A DNA stretch of 64,000 bases. Origin: Hemibagrus wyckioides. Taxonomy: Eukaryota; Chordata; Actinopteri; Siluriformes; Bagridae. Shown piece by piece: positions 45,311 to 57,256 of this stretch (the first letter of the stretch is position 1; every line of letters begins with the position of its first letter). The notes under the pieces were generated by a model. That model worked only from the letters and a program-made list of their open reading frames with translations. It made no database searches and was not told the DNA's origin. The position numbers and the translations under genes were made by a program. Location: assembly GCF_019097595.1 (NCBI RefSeq), contig NC_080710.1, positions 30,013,280 to 30,077,279 on the forward strand, written 5' to 3'.

Positions 45311-45757
45311 TGAAGGCTAACAACAAGAGGCATTAATTGACACAAAGACCTTTGTCAGTTTTGATAGCAAATTGATGTAATATGGCATAACACATAAGTC
45401 AGAGTTAGTTAGAGAACATACTTCATCATGAAGAGCAAGGATTTATTACAACAAATCTGGGGGGAAAAGTCAGAGAGCAGGTCTCGCTGAGATTAGTCAG
45501 AAAAGCAACAAAGTCCAAGGGTAACTCAGAAGGAACTATTGAGAGACAGAGCTCAGATAGGAGAACCTCTTCACAGGACAATATCCAAAGTACAGTCTAA
45601 GCATGATGTGCTGTTTTTGGCAAAAAGTCTGAGAAGATCATACCCACTCTAAAGCATGGTGATGTTAGCATGATGTTTAAAGTTATCCTTTCCCAATTGA
45701 CCTCCTACTTCCTTTAGTGGAGAGGGAGTTCATTCATTCATTCAACAACCTGGGTGG
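45311..45757. other. Unique DNA
   Basis: No feature was recognised. Confidence 0.4.
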
Positions 45758-45899
45758 GAATTGGTAGATTAGATGTTTGACTACTGCTCAGAAGGTTGTG
45801 AGTTTGAATCCCAGCTCCACCAAGCTGTCACTGCTGGAGCAAAGGCCTTTAACCCTCAATTGCATAAAATGAGATTTAAAAAAAAATGAAAGTCACTCT
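45758..45899 (+). mobile_element. tRNA-derived SINE
   Basis: TTGGTAGATTAGATGTTTGA (A-box region), AAGGTTGTGAGTTTGAATCC (B box), CCACCAAGCTGTCACTGCTG and CAATTGCATAAAATGAG are visible. The tail is degraded, passing into the LINE relic. Confidence 0.82.
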
Positions 45900-46420
45900 G
45901 CAAATGTAAATTGGTGGAAGAACAGATAGGAGCCCTGATGCATGCCCTAAGAGATAGTGGATCCAGTCAAGCAATGCTAGAGGATCAGAAAGAGTATGGT
46001 GCCAAGCAGGGTCTGATTTTGGTGGACAGTGGTTACATAATGGCTTTGTAGGCAAGCACCAGCTACAGGGACCCGGTTGAGGGAATGAACAATAGGGTGT
46101 TGTGGGAAAATTTGGGGTTGTTGGAAATAATTTGTGTAGCTGGAATCAGTTTGATTGGATGGCACACAAGTGCAGACCTGCCAACCTTGAAATGGCAAGT
46201 TATTAAACAAGCACCTGAGTTTGCTGACTTTGTATAGCAGTGGCGAGATTCTCTGAATGTTGTAAATGAGAAACTTGCTTGACTGAGTCTTTATAGCAGT
46301 GTGAGGCAAGATTGAAAGTTGGTTGTCCAGGACTACCCCAAGGTTGCATTCAGTGACAGATGGTGAGATCTAAGAGTTGTCCAGGGAGACCACATGGGGA
46401 TACATCTCCAGGAATGTACA
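45900..46420 (-). pseudogene. LINE reverse-transcriptase ORF, C-terminal relic
   Basis: Plus-strand text such as GGCTTTGTAGGCAAGCACCA, GATGGCACACAAGTGCAGAC, CCAACCTTGAAATGGCAAGT and ACCCCAAGGTTGCATTCAG is the complement of the C-terminal part of an L2-type LINE ORF2. Minus-strand peptides like LAGLHLCAIQSN and FPTTPNFPTTPYCS-type text fit after several frameshifts. The polymerase core is absent. Same family as 30560-30860. Confidence 0.6.
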
Positions 46421-47036
46421 GAAGCTTTGCATTTAGAAAATGTAAGGACAGTCTAAAAAGACTCCTAATACAGCTTTATATCAGCAGAACGCAATGGCAG
46501 TCGACTATGTAGGTGCTATGCCAAACTGATATGAATATTGATGAAAGCAATCTTTATGACTGTTGAAATAAGCCTTTGTAAATGTTTATGTAGATTTTTA
46601 TTGGTCATCATGAATGGTTTATCTGCAGTCCTGTAACCTTATGAGCTTCATGAGCCTTATGAGCACTGCCCTTTAAAGTCTCACCACCACTCTTCACTCC
46701 ATTGGGGTCCAGTTCAACCAAACAAATCTGTGTCAAAATAGAAAGAATGACAGCTGAAGGATCTTAATACTTTTCGTCTTCATCATAATTATCTCCCTAA
46801 AGGCTTGTCCTTGCCCTCCATCTTGTCTATGCATGCCTTTTCTAACTAAATCCTCTCCCAGCATACTTTTATTTCCTTTAGCTTCTCAAAGGTGTCAGAA
46901 TTTTCTGTGTTGTCTTTCTTCATCCTGTTTTCTCCTCCACTCCGATCCTTCCACATGTATATATTATCATAAACAGGGGGCGGATATGCGTCAGGTTGAT
47001 GTTTTTCAGAGGGCAACATTAACATTTCAGAGCCCG
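46421..47036. other. Unique DNA
   Basis: No gene was recognised. The plus-strand frame starting 46833 (127 codons) is Ser/Leu-rich and runs into a GT tract. Confidence 0.4.
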
Positions 47037-47082
47037 CGTGTGTATGTGTGTAGGTGTGATGTATGTGTGTGTGTGTTTGTAT
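47037..47082. repeat. Degenerate GT microsatellite
   Basis: GTGTGTATGTGTGTAGGTG and GTATGTGTGTGTGTGTTTG. Confidence 0.85.
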
Positions 47083-47466
47083 GGAGCATGGCGGTAGAGA
47101 GAAGGAACACTACAAAGAGAATCTGGCAGCAGCAGCATGCACCCGGTGCTGTCAGCTCTGATAACACCCCACTGTTGAGAGAGGGAGGGAGTGCACACTC
47201 TTCTTTTCCTCAATGAGGCCTGATTTTGAAGTGCCCTCGTCTGTACTTATACTCTGTAGAGACGTTTTTTAACAACATCGCTCTTGTCCATTCCAATTTG
47301 TACGGTTCAACCTGCTTTATCTGAAGTCTGAAGTTGAAGCATTGTATTCATATTAAATTTTGCTATTAAATTAGACTCTTATTAATTTATATGGCTGTTT
47401 TGGGGGACACACCATTCCTTTTTACATTCCTAGCAAATAATTATGGTTCATCATGGTTCTTTCAAA
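47083..47466. other. Unique DNA
   Basis: No feature was recognised. Confidence 0.4.
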
Positions 47467-48232
47467 GTACCACCAAGCTGCGACTACTGTGCCCATGGGC
47501 AAGGGCCTGAATTGCTCCAGCCTATTAGAGCTGACTTTTAACTCTGACCCCAGTCTAACCATGCACACACATACACACCAGTATAATAGTTGATCTATTC
47601 TACTCTGACCTGAACAGCTGATCCAGTCATTGACCTTGCACTTTCGCCCTAGTGTCATGGCTCCCTCAGTACTTTGGCTCCAGTATCATAGCTGACTCTG
47701 CACTCTGACCTTATTATCCTGTCTGACCCTGCACTCTGACCTTATTATCATGTCTGACCCTGCACTCTGACCTTATTATCATGTCTGACCTTGACATCAG
47801 CCTAAGTACCATGGCTGACCTTGCAGACTCACACTTGTGTCATGACTCTCCATGCACTCCAGTATCATAGCTGACCCTTCACTGGGAACTCATTATTATG
47901 TCTGACTCTTCACTTTGGTTCCAGTATCATAGCTAACCCTGCACTGTGACCTATTATCCATGTCTGACCCTGCACTGTGACCTCTTTACCATGTCTGACC
48001 CTGCACTCTGACCTCCTTATCATGTCTCAACCTGCATTCTGATGCCAGTATTATGACTTGACATGCATTCTGACTACAGAAACAATGCTGACCTTGCACT
48101 CTGACCACTCAGTACCAAGGTTAATGATGACCCTGACCTTTATATTATAGGTGAGCCAGCACTCTTACCCTAGCTTTGTAACAAAATAGGATATATGTTG
48201 ACAATGCTTACACCTGTACTGTAGTTGCATAT
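47467..48232 (+). mobile_element. SINE with an internal minisatellite expansion
   Basis: The left part CACCAAGCTGCGACTACTG, GGGCAAGGGCCTGAATTGCT and the right part AGCTTTGTAACAAAATAGGA followed by TATATGTTGAC, then CCTGTACTGTAGTTGCATATG, match the SINE at 8226-8470 on either side. Where the normal SINE has one GTATCATGGCTGACC...CTCTGACC segment, this copy has about 20. Confidence 0.82.
47524..48170 (+). repeat. 31-bp minisatellite derived from SINE sequence
   Basis: About 20 units of the form CTGACCCTGCACTCTGACCT plus TATTATCATGT. Central units (47690-47790) are nearly identical, while edge units have diverged, as expected if the array grew from the centre. Confidence 0.9.
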
Positions 48233-48540
48233 GGGGGAACATGGTGGCTTAGTGATTAACATGTTTGCCATGGGTTGGGGGTTCGTTTCCTGCCTCCACC
48301 TTGTGTATGTGGAGTTTGCATGTTCTCTCTGTACCTTGGGGTTGCCTCTGGGTAAGGAGGTTTCCTCCCCTAGTCAAAATACATGCATTATAGGCTGACT
48401 GGCATCTCTAAGATGTCTGCATGTCTAGTAGTGCCTAGTGTCCCCTCACTTGTCCCCTGCATCCCCTGGGATAGACTCCAGGCTCCCTGCAACTCTGTGT
48501 GGGATAAACAGAACAGAAATTGGATAGATGGATGGATTTT
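48233..48540 (+). mobile_element. tRNA-derived SINE (GTTTGCATGTTCTC type)
   Basis: ATGGTGGCTTAGTGATTAAC (A box), GTTGGGGGTTCGTTTCCTGC (B box), GGAGTTTGCATGTTCTCTCT, TTTCCTCCCCTAGTCAAAAT and ACATGCATTATAGGCTGA are visible. It ends in a (GGAT)n tail at about 48524-48537. The best preserved copy of its family here. Confidence 0.88.
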
Positions 48541-50345
48541 TCATAGAATCAGTTTCTTTTATGAAATTTCATCATTTATGTAACAATTTATCATGTCCCA
48601 GTTTCTGTCAAAATATAATTATTTTACTCTTATAAGGAATTGTAAGAAAAAAACTGTGACCAGAAATCATACTGAATTTGTGCTGTGAGTGTGTTTGTGC
48701 TTCTCTGTGTCGGAGCATCTGTGTCACAGAATAGCATAAGATGTAACATGAGAATTATGACTCACTCTGTTTCACTAGGTTACCTTCATAATATTTTGCC
48801 AAAAGATGGCTTGTGAAAATATGACTGATTATGTTTTCCCATCAAGTACTGTTATGTGACTATTCTGGAAAAGAGCAACAAAATAATGTAATCAAACAAG
48901 CACAGGCTAAACACACAGTTATAATGGGAACTGGATTGTACACTTGCTACAGAGCAGAACATCTGTTTACCATAATGTGTCATTATCAGCCTGGAACAAC
49001 CACCCAGACACTGGTAAGATCTAAAAAACAACCCGAGTAACATCTATAAAACATGATACTACAACTCCATTGTTATTATCAGAATAGAAAAACCTCCCAG
49101 TAATTGTTATGTGCATACCATCTTCCATCTAAAGTAAGGCCACTAATTGAGCTATAAAGAGTCATAAAATTGATGGACATGAGCGTCTGTACTGCACATT
49201 GCTACTGGTACATCTTTGAATAGTGTCATATTTTTTTAAATCTCACACACTGCACAGATTTATTATTTGGCATGTTTATTATGCTTATTTATTTGTATGG
49301 TCACCACTGCAGCCTAAAAAGCATTGAAGCTATAAATGTTATTTGTGTATGGCCTTTAAGTGTGGTTTGACCCTCTCTTTGAATTCGAAGTAAATTAACT
49401 GTGCTTTTCCATTATGGAAAAAAAAAACTAGTTGACTCTTTTTTAGAATTCCTGACCAATGCATAATACATGTACAGCATGTTATTGTTTCGTTTTGTTT
49501 TTTAATATCTTGATCACTTTTTCTGCTATAATTTAGTTTCCATTCAAAAATTCCACAAAACAGGTTACTGAATCCAAAATTCCAGCCCTGTTTCTATTCA
49601 GACTCCAAACGTCTAATCCACTGCAGTCGTTACCTGTATGAAGAATATCCTCAATGGGCCACTCCTCTAATCCATCACCTACGGATCTGAACAATGAAAC
49701 ACACAAGCACCATTTTCTAGGGCTCAGGCTCGAGAGACAGACAGATGGTGAGATTAATCAGTAATAAACCCTCTGATGAGCATTACTCCCAGATTTATTA
49801 ATGAGAGCTGTGCACCGGTGCATCTGCACTGGCTGGCTGATTAGTATGCATTCTCCTCTGCACTCTATCGATTAAAACGTTCCGCCATTAGTTTCTTACT
49901 CCATTAATTACCATTTCTGGGTGCGACATTTTCATAAAACTTGTTTAAGGATTATGTTCATGGCCCGATGTTCATGGCACTGTAATAAGTGAAGTTATGG
50001 ATGGCTAAGATTGTGATCGTTATGTTAGGTCTCAATGATTTTGGCCGTGCGGCAGTGTTATTGTGGTGTTCCATGTCATGGAGGTCCTGGTAGAGCTGCA
50101 GTTAGAGCAGATTAATGAAGATGAAAGTGGTGTCATTGTCCTCTGCTGAAACAGAATGGAGATGATTCATCTGAGGAGGTGTGACATTGGTGTTTCTCGG
50201 TCACTTGAGACAAGACAGTTGCAGATACTGAATGACATTATGTCAGGTTTATTTTTGTTGCCTGAGGCCTAACATCCTTTCTCAAGACCAGACAATGTGT
50301 CTTCCTGCAGTGAGCTGCCACTTACACAACAATGTTTGGTTTGTA
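48541..50345. other. Unique DNA including a possible conserved non-coding element
   Basis: No gene was recognised. The stretch 49780-49930 is repeat-free with CCAGATTTATTAATGAGAG, GCTGATTAGTATGCATTC and CATTAATTACCATTTC, a homeobox-site-rich composition. Confidence 0.35.
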
Positions 50346-50347
50346 TA

Positions 50348-50783
50348 CAGTGGAACCTCAGCATACGAATGCCCTCCCTTATGAATTTTCGCCTTAAGAA
50401 TTGAAATTTTGCAAAAAATTTGCATCAGCATACAAAGCATTTTTGGCATACCAACAAACTGAACCGGATGCTGGGAAAGTTGCAAGTACGTCTGGGAGCC
50501 GTTCAAAACATGGGTGGTCTGTTCTGTTTTTAGCCCAAGCTTGGTGGCACGACTTCCTGTGAGGACCCTTGACATGAAATGCTTGGCTTGGGTCAGTTCT
50601 TGTAAGCAGCCATACAGTTTACATACGCTTCATATTGGTAATAATGGTAATATTTTTGGGTGGCTGGAACGGATTATCTGCATTTACATTACTTCTTATG
50701 GGTAAATTTGTTTCACGGTACAAATTTACACCTTAAGAACTCGCCTCCAGGATGAATTAAATTTTCATGCTGAGGTTCCACAG
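50348..50783. mobile_element. Tigger/pogo-like MITE, complete
   Basis: It starts CAGTGGAACCTCAGCATACG after TA (50346-50347) and ends CATGCTGAGGTTCCACAG before GTA. The inverted ends and the CAAGCTTGGTGGCACGACTT core match the other three copies. No transposase frame. Confidence 0.87.
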
Positions 50784-52550
50784 GTATTATACTCTAACAG
50801 ACCCATGATTTGGCCTTGAGCTGAAAGAGACCATAACTGACTAATGTAATCATCTTTTCTGTTACATTGAAAGGTTTAGAACATTAAAAACTTTCAATTT
50901 CCAAAAATTTCATATCAACATATAGCAGCATAAAAGCAGGTATAAAAAATGATAAGTGATATTTCCATCACATAATCAGGAATACTAGCCTATGGTAGTC
51001 TAAGCCTGGAAACCAACGGAAGGAAAAAGTTTTCCTTGGAGAGGCCTAACAAGCAGCAAACTAGATTAAGAGAGAAAGCCGAGGCAGCCCAAGAAACCTG
51101 AGTAAATTGATATCGATTCTTTTTGGAGCTTTGTTCTTCCAGCACTGCCAGAGGTGTGTCACTATCTCTGTCACCCCATCCTCGACTTTTTCTCTTCTTT
51201 TCATCCAGAGAAATAACCTGACTACTAAGTTTTTCATCTATCATGCCTTTGCTAATTATGTCCTCTCAGCCAGTTTATAGACAGTGGGGGAAGTTTAGAG
51301 AAAACAAGGATGATTCTCGCCCAGCAGACTGTACCTATACCCAACAAAATGGCAACAAGGTCCATTCTTTAATAGTGCTGCTCTCTGAACATCACCCCAG
51401 TCTTTGACATGTTTATAACAAGTTCATTGTAAATTATTTCGCCTCTATAAAGCGAGGGAATGAAAAATGAATTATTGAATGGAGTTTGTCTGAGGAATCC
51501 TAGCAACAGTATTTTCCTTGTTTGCTTAAAATGAATTAAAATGAGCAGCTGCTGGTAAGCAGTGACAAGATTTATCTGAAATAAACAGATGCTGTACTAT
51601 TGGCTAAGTATCATCACATCATGTACAACGGGCCTTTGTCCAGCTGCAAACTGTCATGGCTTTGCCTCACAAGATGATGTAAATTAAGTTCATTTTCTTT
51701 TCATTTTAATAATTCTGACCACCCGTGTTATTTCATTTAAACACTTCATTCATAGAACATTTTTGACCACACAGCCCTGAGGTCTTTTCTATCATCCAGA
51801 AAGACTGACTGCTGACTAAATGGAAAGTAAATGGAGGAAATGGCCTCCTGAAAACCTGCTCTATTCATTCAGTTTCCAAATTTGACATTTTTGTCAATGA
51901 TCCATAATGATTTTCAACAGTCTTAGTTTTACAGCCAGAGTTTCTGGACTATCTGGTTGAGTAAACCAGGCAAATACAATAATACACTATGGAAATTTTA
52001 GCTACAAATTGCAACTACTCCAGAATCAGAAACACTTGGAACCGGTCTGCCTTAGAAGTGTTTTCCCTTTCCTGAGAATCTGATAATGTAGGAAGCCCAC
52101 CTGCTGCTTCTGGAGCTTTGACATGTCCCTAAGCAAGCTCAGCTTCCTAAAAATACTTTCACTCCAAATGTTATAATACACTTTGTAAAATAACTGTTGC
52201 AATACAGAGGTGCCAACATTCCAAACATGAAAAAAGAAACAGAGGGGATGAGACAGACAACTTTTTTACCTAAAAGAGTCCATAATCCCATGCTCATGTT
52301 TTCTATTAGTTTATAAATCGATGGTTGTAAATCCATGGGTCAAAGTTCAACCAAATGAAGTTGGTAGTAAGTAGCATAAATAATTGCTAACAAAACCAAA
52401 AGCACATCTCTTATATTCTGCATACTTTTTCTTTCAATGAAGTGCCTTTTCGATTGGACAAACTTTGTTCATGATCGGTCTGACTAATGCTTTATCTGAA
52501 AACATTCATGTGTCACCAGTATCTCTACAGCAAGGGGTCTAAAATGTTAA
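50784..52550. other. Unique DNA
   Basis: About 1.8 kb without a recognised gene or repeat. Confidence 0.45.
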
Positions 52551-52776
52551 GTTAAGTAGCTTATATTTGTCAAATATGCACAGTAAAATTCTTTCTTCAC
52601 ATATCCCATACTTTGAGGTCAGAGAAGAGGGTCAGCCATGATAAATATCCCATGGAGAAAGGGGGTTGAGGGCTTTGCTCAAGGGCCCAATGGTGGCAGC
52701 TTGGCGGTGCTGGGGCTTAAACCCTTATCTTCCAAACAGCAAACCAGAGCCTTAACCACTTGAGCTACCACTGCCC
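52551..52776 (-). mobile_element. tRNA-derived SINE, reverse orientation
   Basis: Read on the minus strand: GGGCAGTGGTAGCTCAAGTG (A box), AGATAAGGGTTTAAGCCCCA (B box), GCCAAGCTGCCACCATTGGG, ATCATGGCTGACCC, GTATGGGATATGTGAAGAAA and an end TTGACAAATATAAGC. This copy keeps the single, unexpanded CTGACC segment. Confidence 0.85.
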
Positions 52777-53285
52777 ACAATGGTATCCATGGCCCAAAAT
52801 GGTAACTACTACAGCTAGTACCTCTGGCACCACTACATGGTAATTGTTAGCATAAATGGAACAGTCACAGTTTAGCTAGACCAATGCCTATATAAGAGAC
52901 CAATCTTGAGAATGACATATCTCTGTCAGACTTATTTCATAATATGAGCAAATCTTTTCAAATTTTAATATAGATCTAACTCCTCGCATCTTCCTCAAAG
53001 TCTGTTAAAGCTGTTGTCTATTTGGCACCAGCAGTGAGGAGAAGAGAAAATGTCATCAATCTAGTAACATGACTCTTCATAACCCAGGTAACAGGAGCCT
53101 ACTGAGAGGATGTTTTCACAGCATTGTCTAATTGAAAAGCGCAGCAACATGGGAAAAAAGTCATCCTACTTTATAATTATTGTCATGTTAGTCCTCTTTA
53201 ATGACAATAAAAAGAGGTCTGCACTATTAGACTATGTGTGTTTTTTAACCAACTTAGTTACCTAATACCTAACAGTTACCTAATT
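52777..53285. other. Unique DNA
   Basis: No feature was recognised. Confidence 0.4.
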
Positions 53286-54215
53286 GTTTGACCCATCTCA
53301 CCTGCTCTTGCAAATGTTTTGATCAATACCATGTGCTCCCACAGAAAGTTTGACCAATTCACCAGCTCCTGCAGAAAGTTTGACCAATCCCACCAGTCCC
53401 CACTGAAGGTTTGCCCAATCCCACTGCAGAAAGTTTGACAAATGCCACTCTCTCACACAGAAAGCTTGGTCACTCCCATTGCAGAAAGCTTGACCAATCC
53501 ACCAGCTCCAGCAGAAATTTTGACCAATCCCCACTGCTCTTGCAGAAAGTGCAACCAATCCACTAGCCCCTGCAGACAGTTTGACAAATCCCACTCTCTC
53601 TCTTTCTCGGACAGAAAGTTTGACCAATCCCACTCTCACACACAGAAAGTTTGACCAATCCCACCACTTCCCACAGAATGTTTGCCTGATCACATTGCAG
53701 AAAGTCTGACAAATGCCATTCTCTTAGACAGAAAGCTTGACCAATCCCATTGCAGAAAGTTTGACCAATCTGCCAGCTCCCACAGACGGTTTGCTTAATC
53801 CCACTGCAGAAGGTTTGAGAAATCCCAAGAGCTCTGACAGATAGTTTAACAAATCCCATCCACTCCTGCATAAAGTTCAACAAATCGCACCTGCAGAAGG
53901 TTTGACCACTCCTACCAACTCTTGCTAACCATTTTACTATTCCCATTCACTCCCACAGAAGTTTTACCAATCCTAGCTGTACTTGCTGAAAGTTTGGCCA
54001 ATCCTAATAAGTCTTGCAGAAGGTTTTACCATTCCCACCCACTCCTGCAAAATGTTTAACCAATCGCACCAGCTCCCACAGAGTTTGACCAATCCTACAC
54101 TCGCCTGCAAAAGGTTTGACCAATTACGCAAACATCTGCAGAACGTTTTACCATTCCCACCTGCTTCCACAAAAAGTTTGACCAATATCACCTGCTCCCA
54201 CCTGCAAAATTTTTA
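53286..54215. repeat. 30-bp minisatellite (TTTGACCAATCCCACC...CTCCTGCAGAAAG)
   Basis: About 30 units averaging 30 bp, sharing TTTGACCAATCCCAC and TGCAGAAAG, with insertions such as CACTCTCTCACACAGAAAG. Because the unit is a multiple of three, minus-strand frames (53298-53693, 53563-53946) read as imperfect ten-residue repeats such as VGLVKLSAGA. This is a property of the repeat, not evidence of a protein. Confidence 0.93.
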
Positions 54216-54375
54216 AACGATCTTAGTTAGATCTATTTCTGAAAAGACGAAGCTGTTTGTTCTGTATTTTGGAAAAAGCTGTTTGTTGTGTGGGTCTTTT
54301 TGGTGGAGAAATAGTGTGTCTTGTGCTCTGAGCTGTTTTCAGCCCCATTTCACCCTTTTTCCATTTAACTGTTAA
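54216..54375. other. Unique spacer
   Basis: No feature was recognised. Confidence 0.4.
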
Positions 54376-54807
54376 ATGTTCTGGAAAAAATTTACAAAAA
54401 GACTTACACAGCCTCCTCAGTGTAGGTCTAGTACTGGTTTAAGTACCAGCCCTTATTACATCAGTATTTCACCAACTTGTCCTTCCAAAAAAGTTTTCAA
54501 CACACCTTTTTCCTCCGATCTGCTGTGTCAAACTGAGATGTCTTGTGACCAGCTCTTCCTCATCATAGGGCTGCAGATTTCCCCAGGGCTTGTTTTCTCT
54601 TCCTTTGACTCCCGCATCCATTTTGTCATCCACCACCCACATCTCAGAGTTCGCAGTAAGCCTCTTATCCGCTGCGCTCCATTATCCTCCCAACACTACT
54701 GCACAGTAAACTTCACCACCATCTATCAGCCTCAGTGCCGCTGCAGGCCCTCGTGGGTGGAAGCAGGCTCAGAAAAGAGCCACCGCAAAAATTCCTCGTC
54801 CCCTTGA
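54376..54807 (+). other. Unrecognised 143-codon open frame
   Basis: It lies in non-repetitive DNA of near-even base composition between a minisatellite and unique sequence. The translation is Ser/Pro/Cys-rich (for example CAPLSSQHYCTVNFTTIYQP) with no domain, signal peptide or transmembrane segment that I recognise. Length and composition allow chance. Confidence 0.15.
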
Positions 54808-56777
54808 CATGGACGATTGGGCACTAGTGAAGAAATCTGCCAGAACCACTTATCCAGGACTGGTGGGTCAAGCACAAATACATTTGACTCACAGCAAGGT
54901 GCAGGTGAAAAAGCCTACAGAACAGAAACGAAAGAAAATACAGACAAAAAGAAATAAACCCCGGTTCGTACTTTAGATCCATCAGTCTGATGACATTAGG
55001 ATCATAATGATTCCTGAGCATAGCCTCCAGTTAAAAACCTCTCTGTGAGAGCAATTTGGACCAAGTCCCATTTTTCACTCATATAATTTGTCTAAAACGG
55101 TGTGTTGATTTATATACTGTTAGGTAAGTGTATGTATGTGGATGCGATTGATGAAATAATCTCATTTACTAAGTTAATGACCCTTGTCAATACGTGTTGT
55201 GGCTGGATGATAAATTGTACCTTTGAACGCTACACTTTCACCACCTGCTTCATTAATTAATCGATTCGGAGATTTTCTCTATGCAGGCAGATTTTGAACA
55301 AAACTATTCATAACCTTGTAGTGATTCATTTTTAATGTGCCAATACAGAAATTGCAGTAGCAGTGAAAGGCTCGTTAATTCTTGAAAACCTGATTTACTT
55401 TGTTATGTATGTATCTCTCTGTGGATTTATTTCTCACTTCTCATTAATAGACACTGGAACAGTGTTGGGAAATCTTAGTCCAGGCCTTGATAGGCTCCCT
55501 ACAGAGTCAGGGAGAGGGGAAAAGGGTTCTGCTTGCGCAAACTGCCTTATTAAACTCATTACATCTCACAGGGGACGGCAAATTAAGGGCGCCTTCTTCT
55601 CCACACTGTTTTCTGATAAAACTACCATTATGCTACTCCGGTAATAAGCAGCAGTGACGGAGACTGTGGAGTTTAGTTAAACAGTGCAGCTTTATAAAGC
55701 TGTGAACACTGAAGAAGGTCTTAATGTTTATGGTGAAGTGTGTAACTCGGTGGGTTTCCAGTTTCTACCCAGTCTGAGGCCACACTCATGAATGCCTTTA
55801 AATAGTAAATAGAAACATGAATTTGTAGGAAATACATGAGATGGAAATATGAATGTATATTGAAATATATTTTTAAAAAAATGATATATAAAATTTGCAT
55901 TTGCATAAACTATTTGCATCAGAGTGAAAATAAAAAGACAGAACCGATTTACTCTCCAAATTCCCACTTGCAGTTGCAATGGAGTGGTGAAAATCGAGCT
56001 CTTGGCCAAATTCCACTTGAACAGCTGACATATTTAAGTCATATTTACAAGTGGAAAATCCAGGCATCTGGATGCCACACAAGCTTAAGTGCCTTTAAAA
56101 CTTTTTTCCAGTCATGAAAATTGGTGGTGTGTATTTTCAGTTTGTTGTTTTAGTTGTTTCTGAAAAGTTCTTTGAGTAGAAAACAGTACAGAGAACAGAG
56201 CAGTGTCAGCATGGGGTGTGAATCCTGGCTCTGATTGAGGTTCCTCAACCTCAGCTACATCGCTCCAGTTCATAATTGGCTTCAACTGGAAATGAGTGAG
56301 ATTTTTTAAATCCTGCTTACACTATTATCTGAGTTTGACCTGCCTGCAATATTTTCTAATAAACTTGATTTGTGATATTTCCCAAAAGTATAAATAAACT
56401 AGTAGCTTCCTAAATATATTCTCTATACATACAGTATTTACTGTACATAGCAGCTATAGTAGAAGGTAAGCATAAATTTAAAGGGGATCAGCAAATTTAC
56501 TATATATTTTTAAACACAGTATGTTCTTGTACAACTGCTTGACACACAAAGCATTGTTTGTTTTAAAGCTAATTTTAGCCTAATTGCCTTCTTGAACTCA
56601 AACCTATGCATATACTGCAAGCACTTTTGAGCCAGTTTTACTTACATCGCTAATTATAATACAGTTAATTTTCTACATTATTATAGTTTGAGACTAAGGT
56701 TAGCTTAGCTTATCTAGGTTCTAATTTTATGATATAGTATTTTAACTGGAAGAATTTGGCTAGTAAACCTGCCTAGC
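54808..56777. other. Unique DNA, possible conserved non-coding elements
   Basis: No gene was recognised. Candidate conserved-looking stretches are 55195-55290 (CTTCATTAATTAATCGATTC) and 55430-55620 (AAACTGCCTTATTAAACTC, CGGCAAATTAAGGGCGCC). Confidence 0.3.
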
Positions 56778-56801
56778 ATGTTTGCACCCTTATATCGGTT
56801 A

Positions 56802-57256
56802 TACACTATATTGGCAAAAATTTTGGGACACCCCTTCAAATCATTGAATTCAGATGTTGTTTTTCAGGGGTTGTGCTCGGCCCCTTAGTTGCAGTGAAAG
56901 GAACTCTTAATGCTTCAGCTTCATACCAAGACATTTTGGACAATATCATGCTCCCAACTTTGTGGGAACAGTTTGGGGATGACCGCTGCCTGTTCCAACA
57001 TGACTGCACACCAGTGAACAAAGCAAGGTCCATAAAGACATGGATGAGTGAGTTTGGTGTGGAGGAACTTGACTGACCTGCACAGAGTCCTGACCTCAAC
57101 CTGATAGGACCTTAAAATTGTCCAAAATGTCTTGGTATGCTGATGCATTAAGAATTCCTTTCACTGCAACTAAGGGGCCGAGCCTAACCCCTGAAAAACA
57201 ACACCTGAATTCAATGATTTGAAGGGGTGTCCCAAACTTTTTGGCAATATAGTGTA
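56802..57256 (+). mobile_element. Rearranged Tc1/mariner derivative, fourth family
   Basis: The tip ACACTATATTGGCAAAAATT is followed by GGGACACCCCTTCAAATCAT and GAATTCAG, the end of a well-known fish Tc1 family. The terminal repeat then joins straight to mid-transposase sequence (GTTGTTTTTCAGGGGTTG). The right end is an inverted copy of the left, including that deletion join, so it is not the element's own right end. Confidence 0.85.
56873..57076 (+). pseudogene. Tc1 transposase fragment around the second catalytic Asp
   Basis: The plus-strand frame reads GPLVAVKGTLNASASYQDIL, then CLFQHDCTPVNKARSIKTWM with the second catalytic Asp in FQHD. A TGA replaces the usual Trp at 57074-57076. The text then reaches Pro-Asp-Leu-Asn and ends where the third catalytic residue should be (Ile-Gly in place of Ile-Glu). 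Confidence 0.82.

Noticed and set aside
53298..53946. Decapeptide-repeat protein
   Set aside because: Explained by a 30-bp minisatellite unit. Frames shift repeatedly.
53286..54215. CRISPR array
   Set aside because: There are no conserved repeats separated by unique spacers. Adjacent units are all related, and the DNA is vertebrate.
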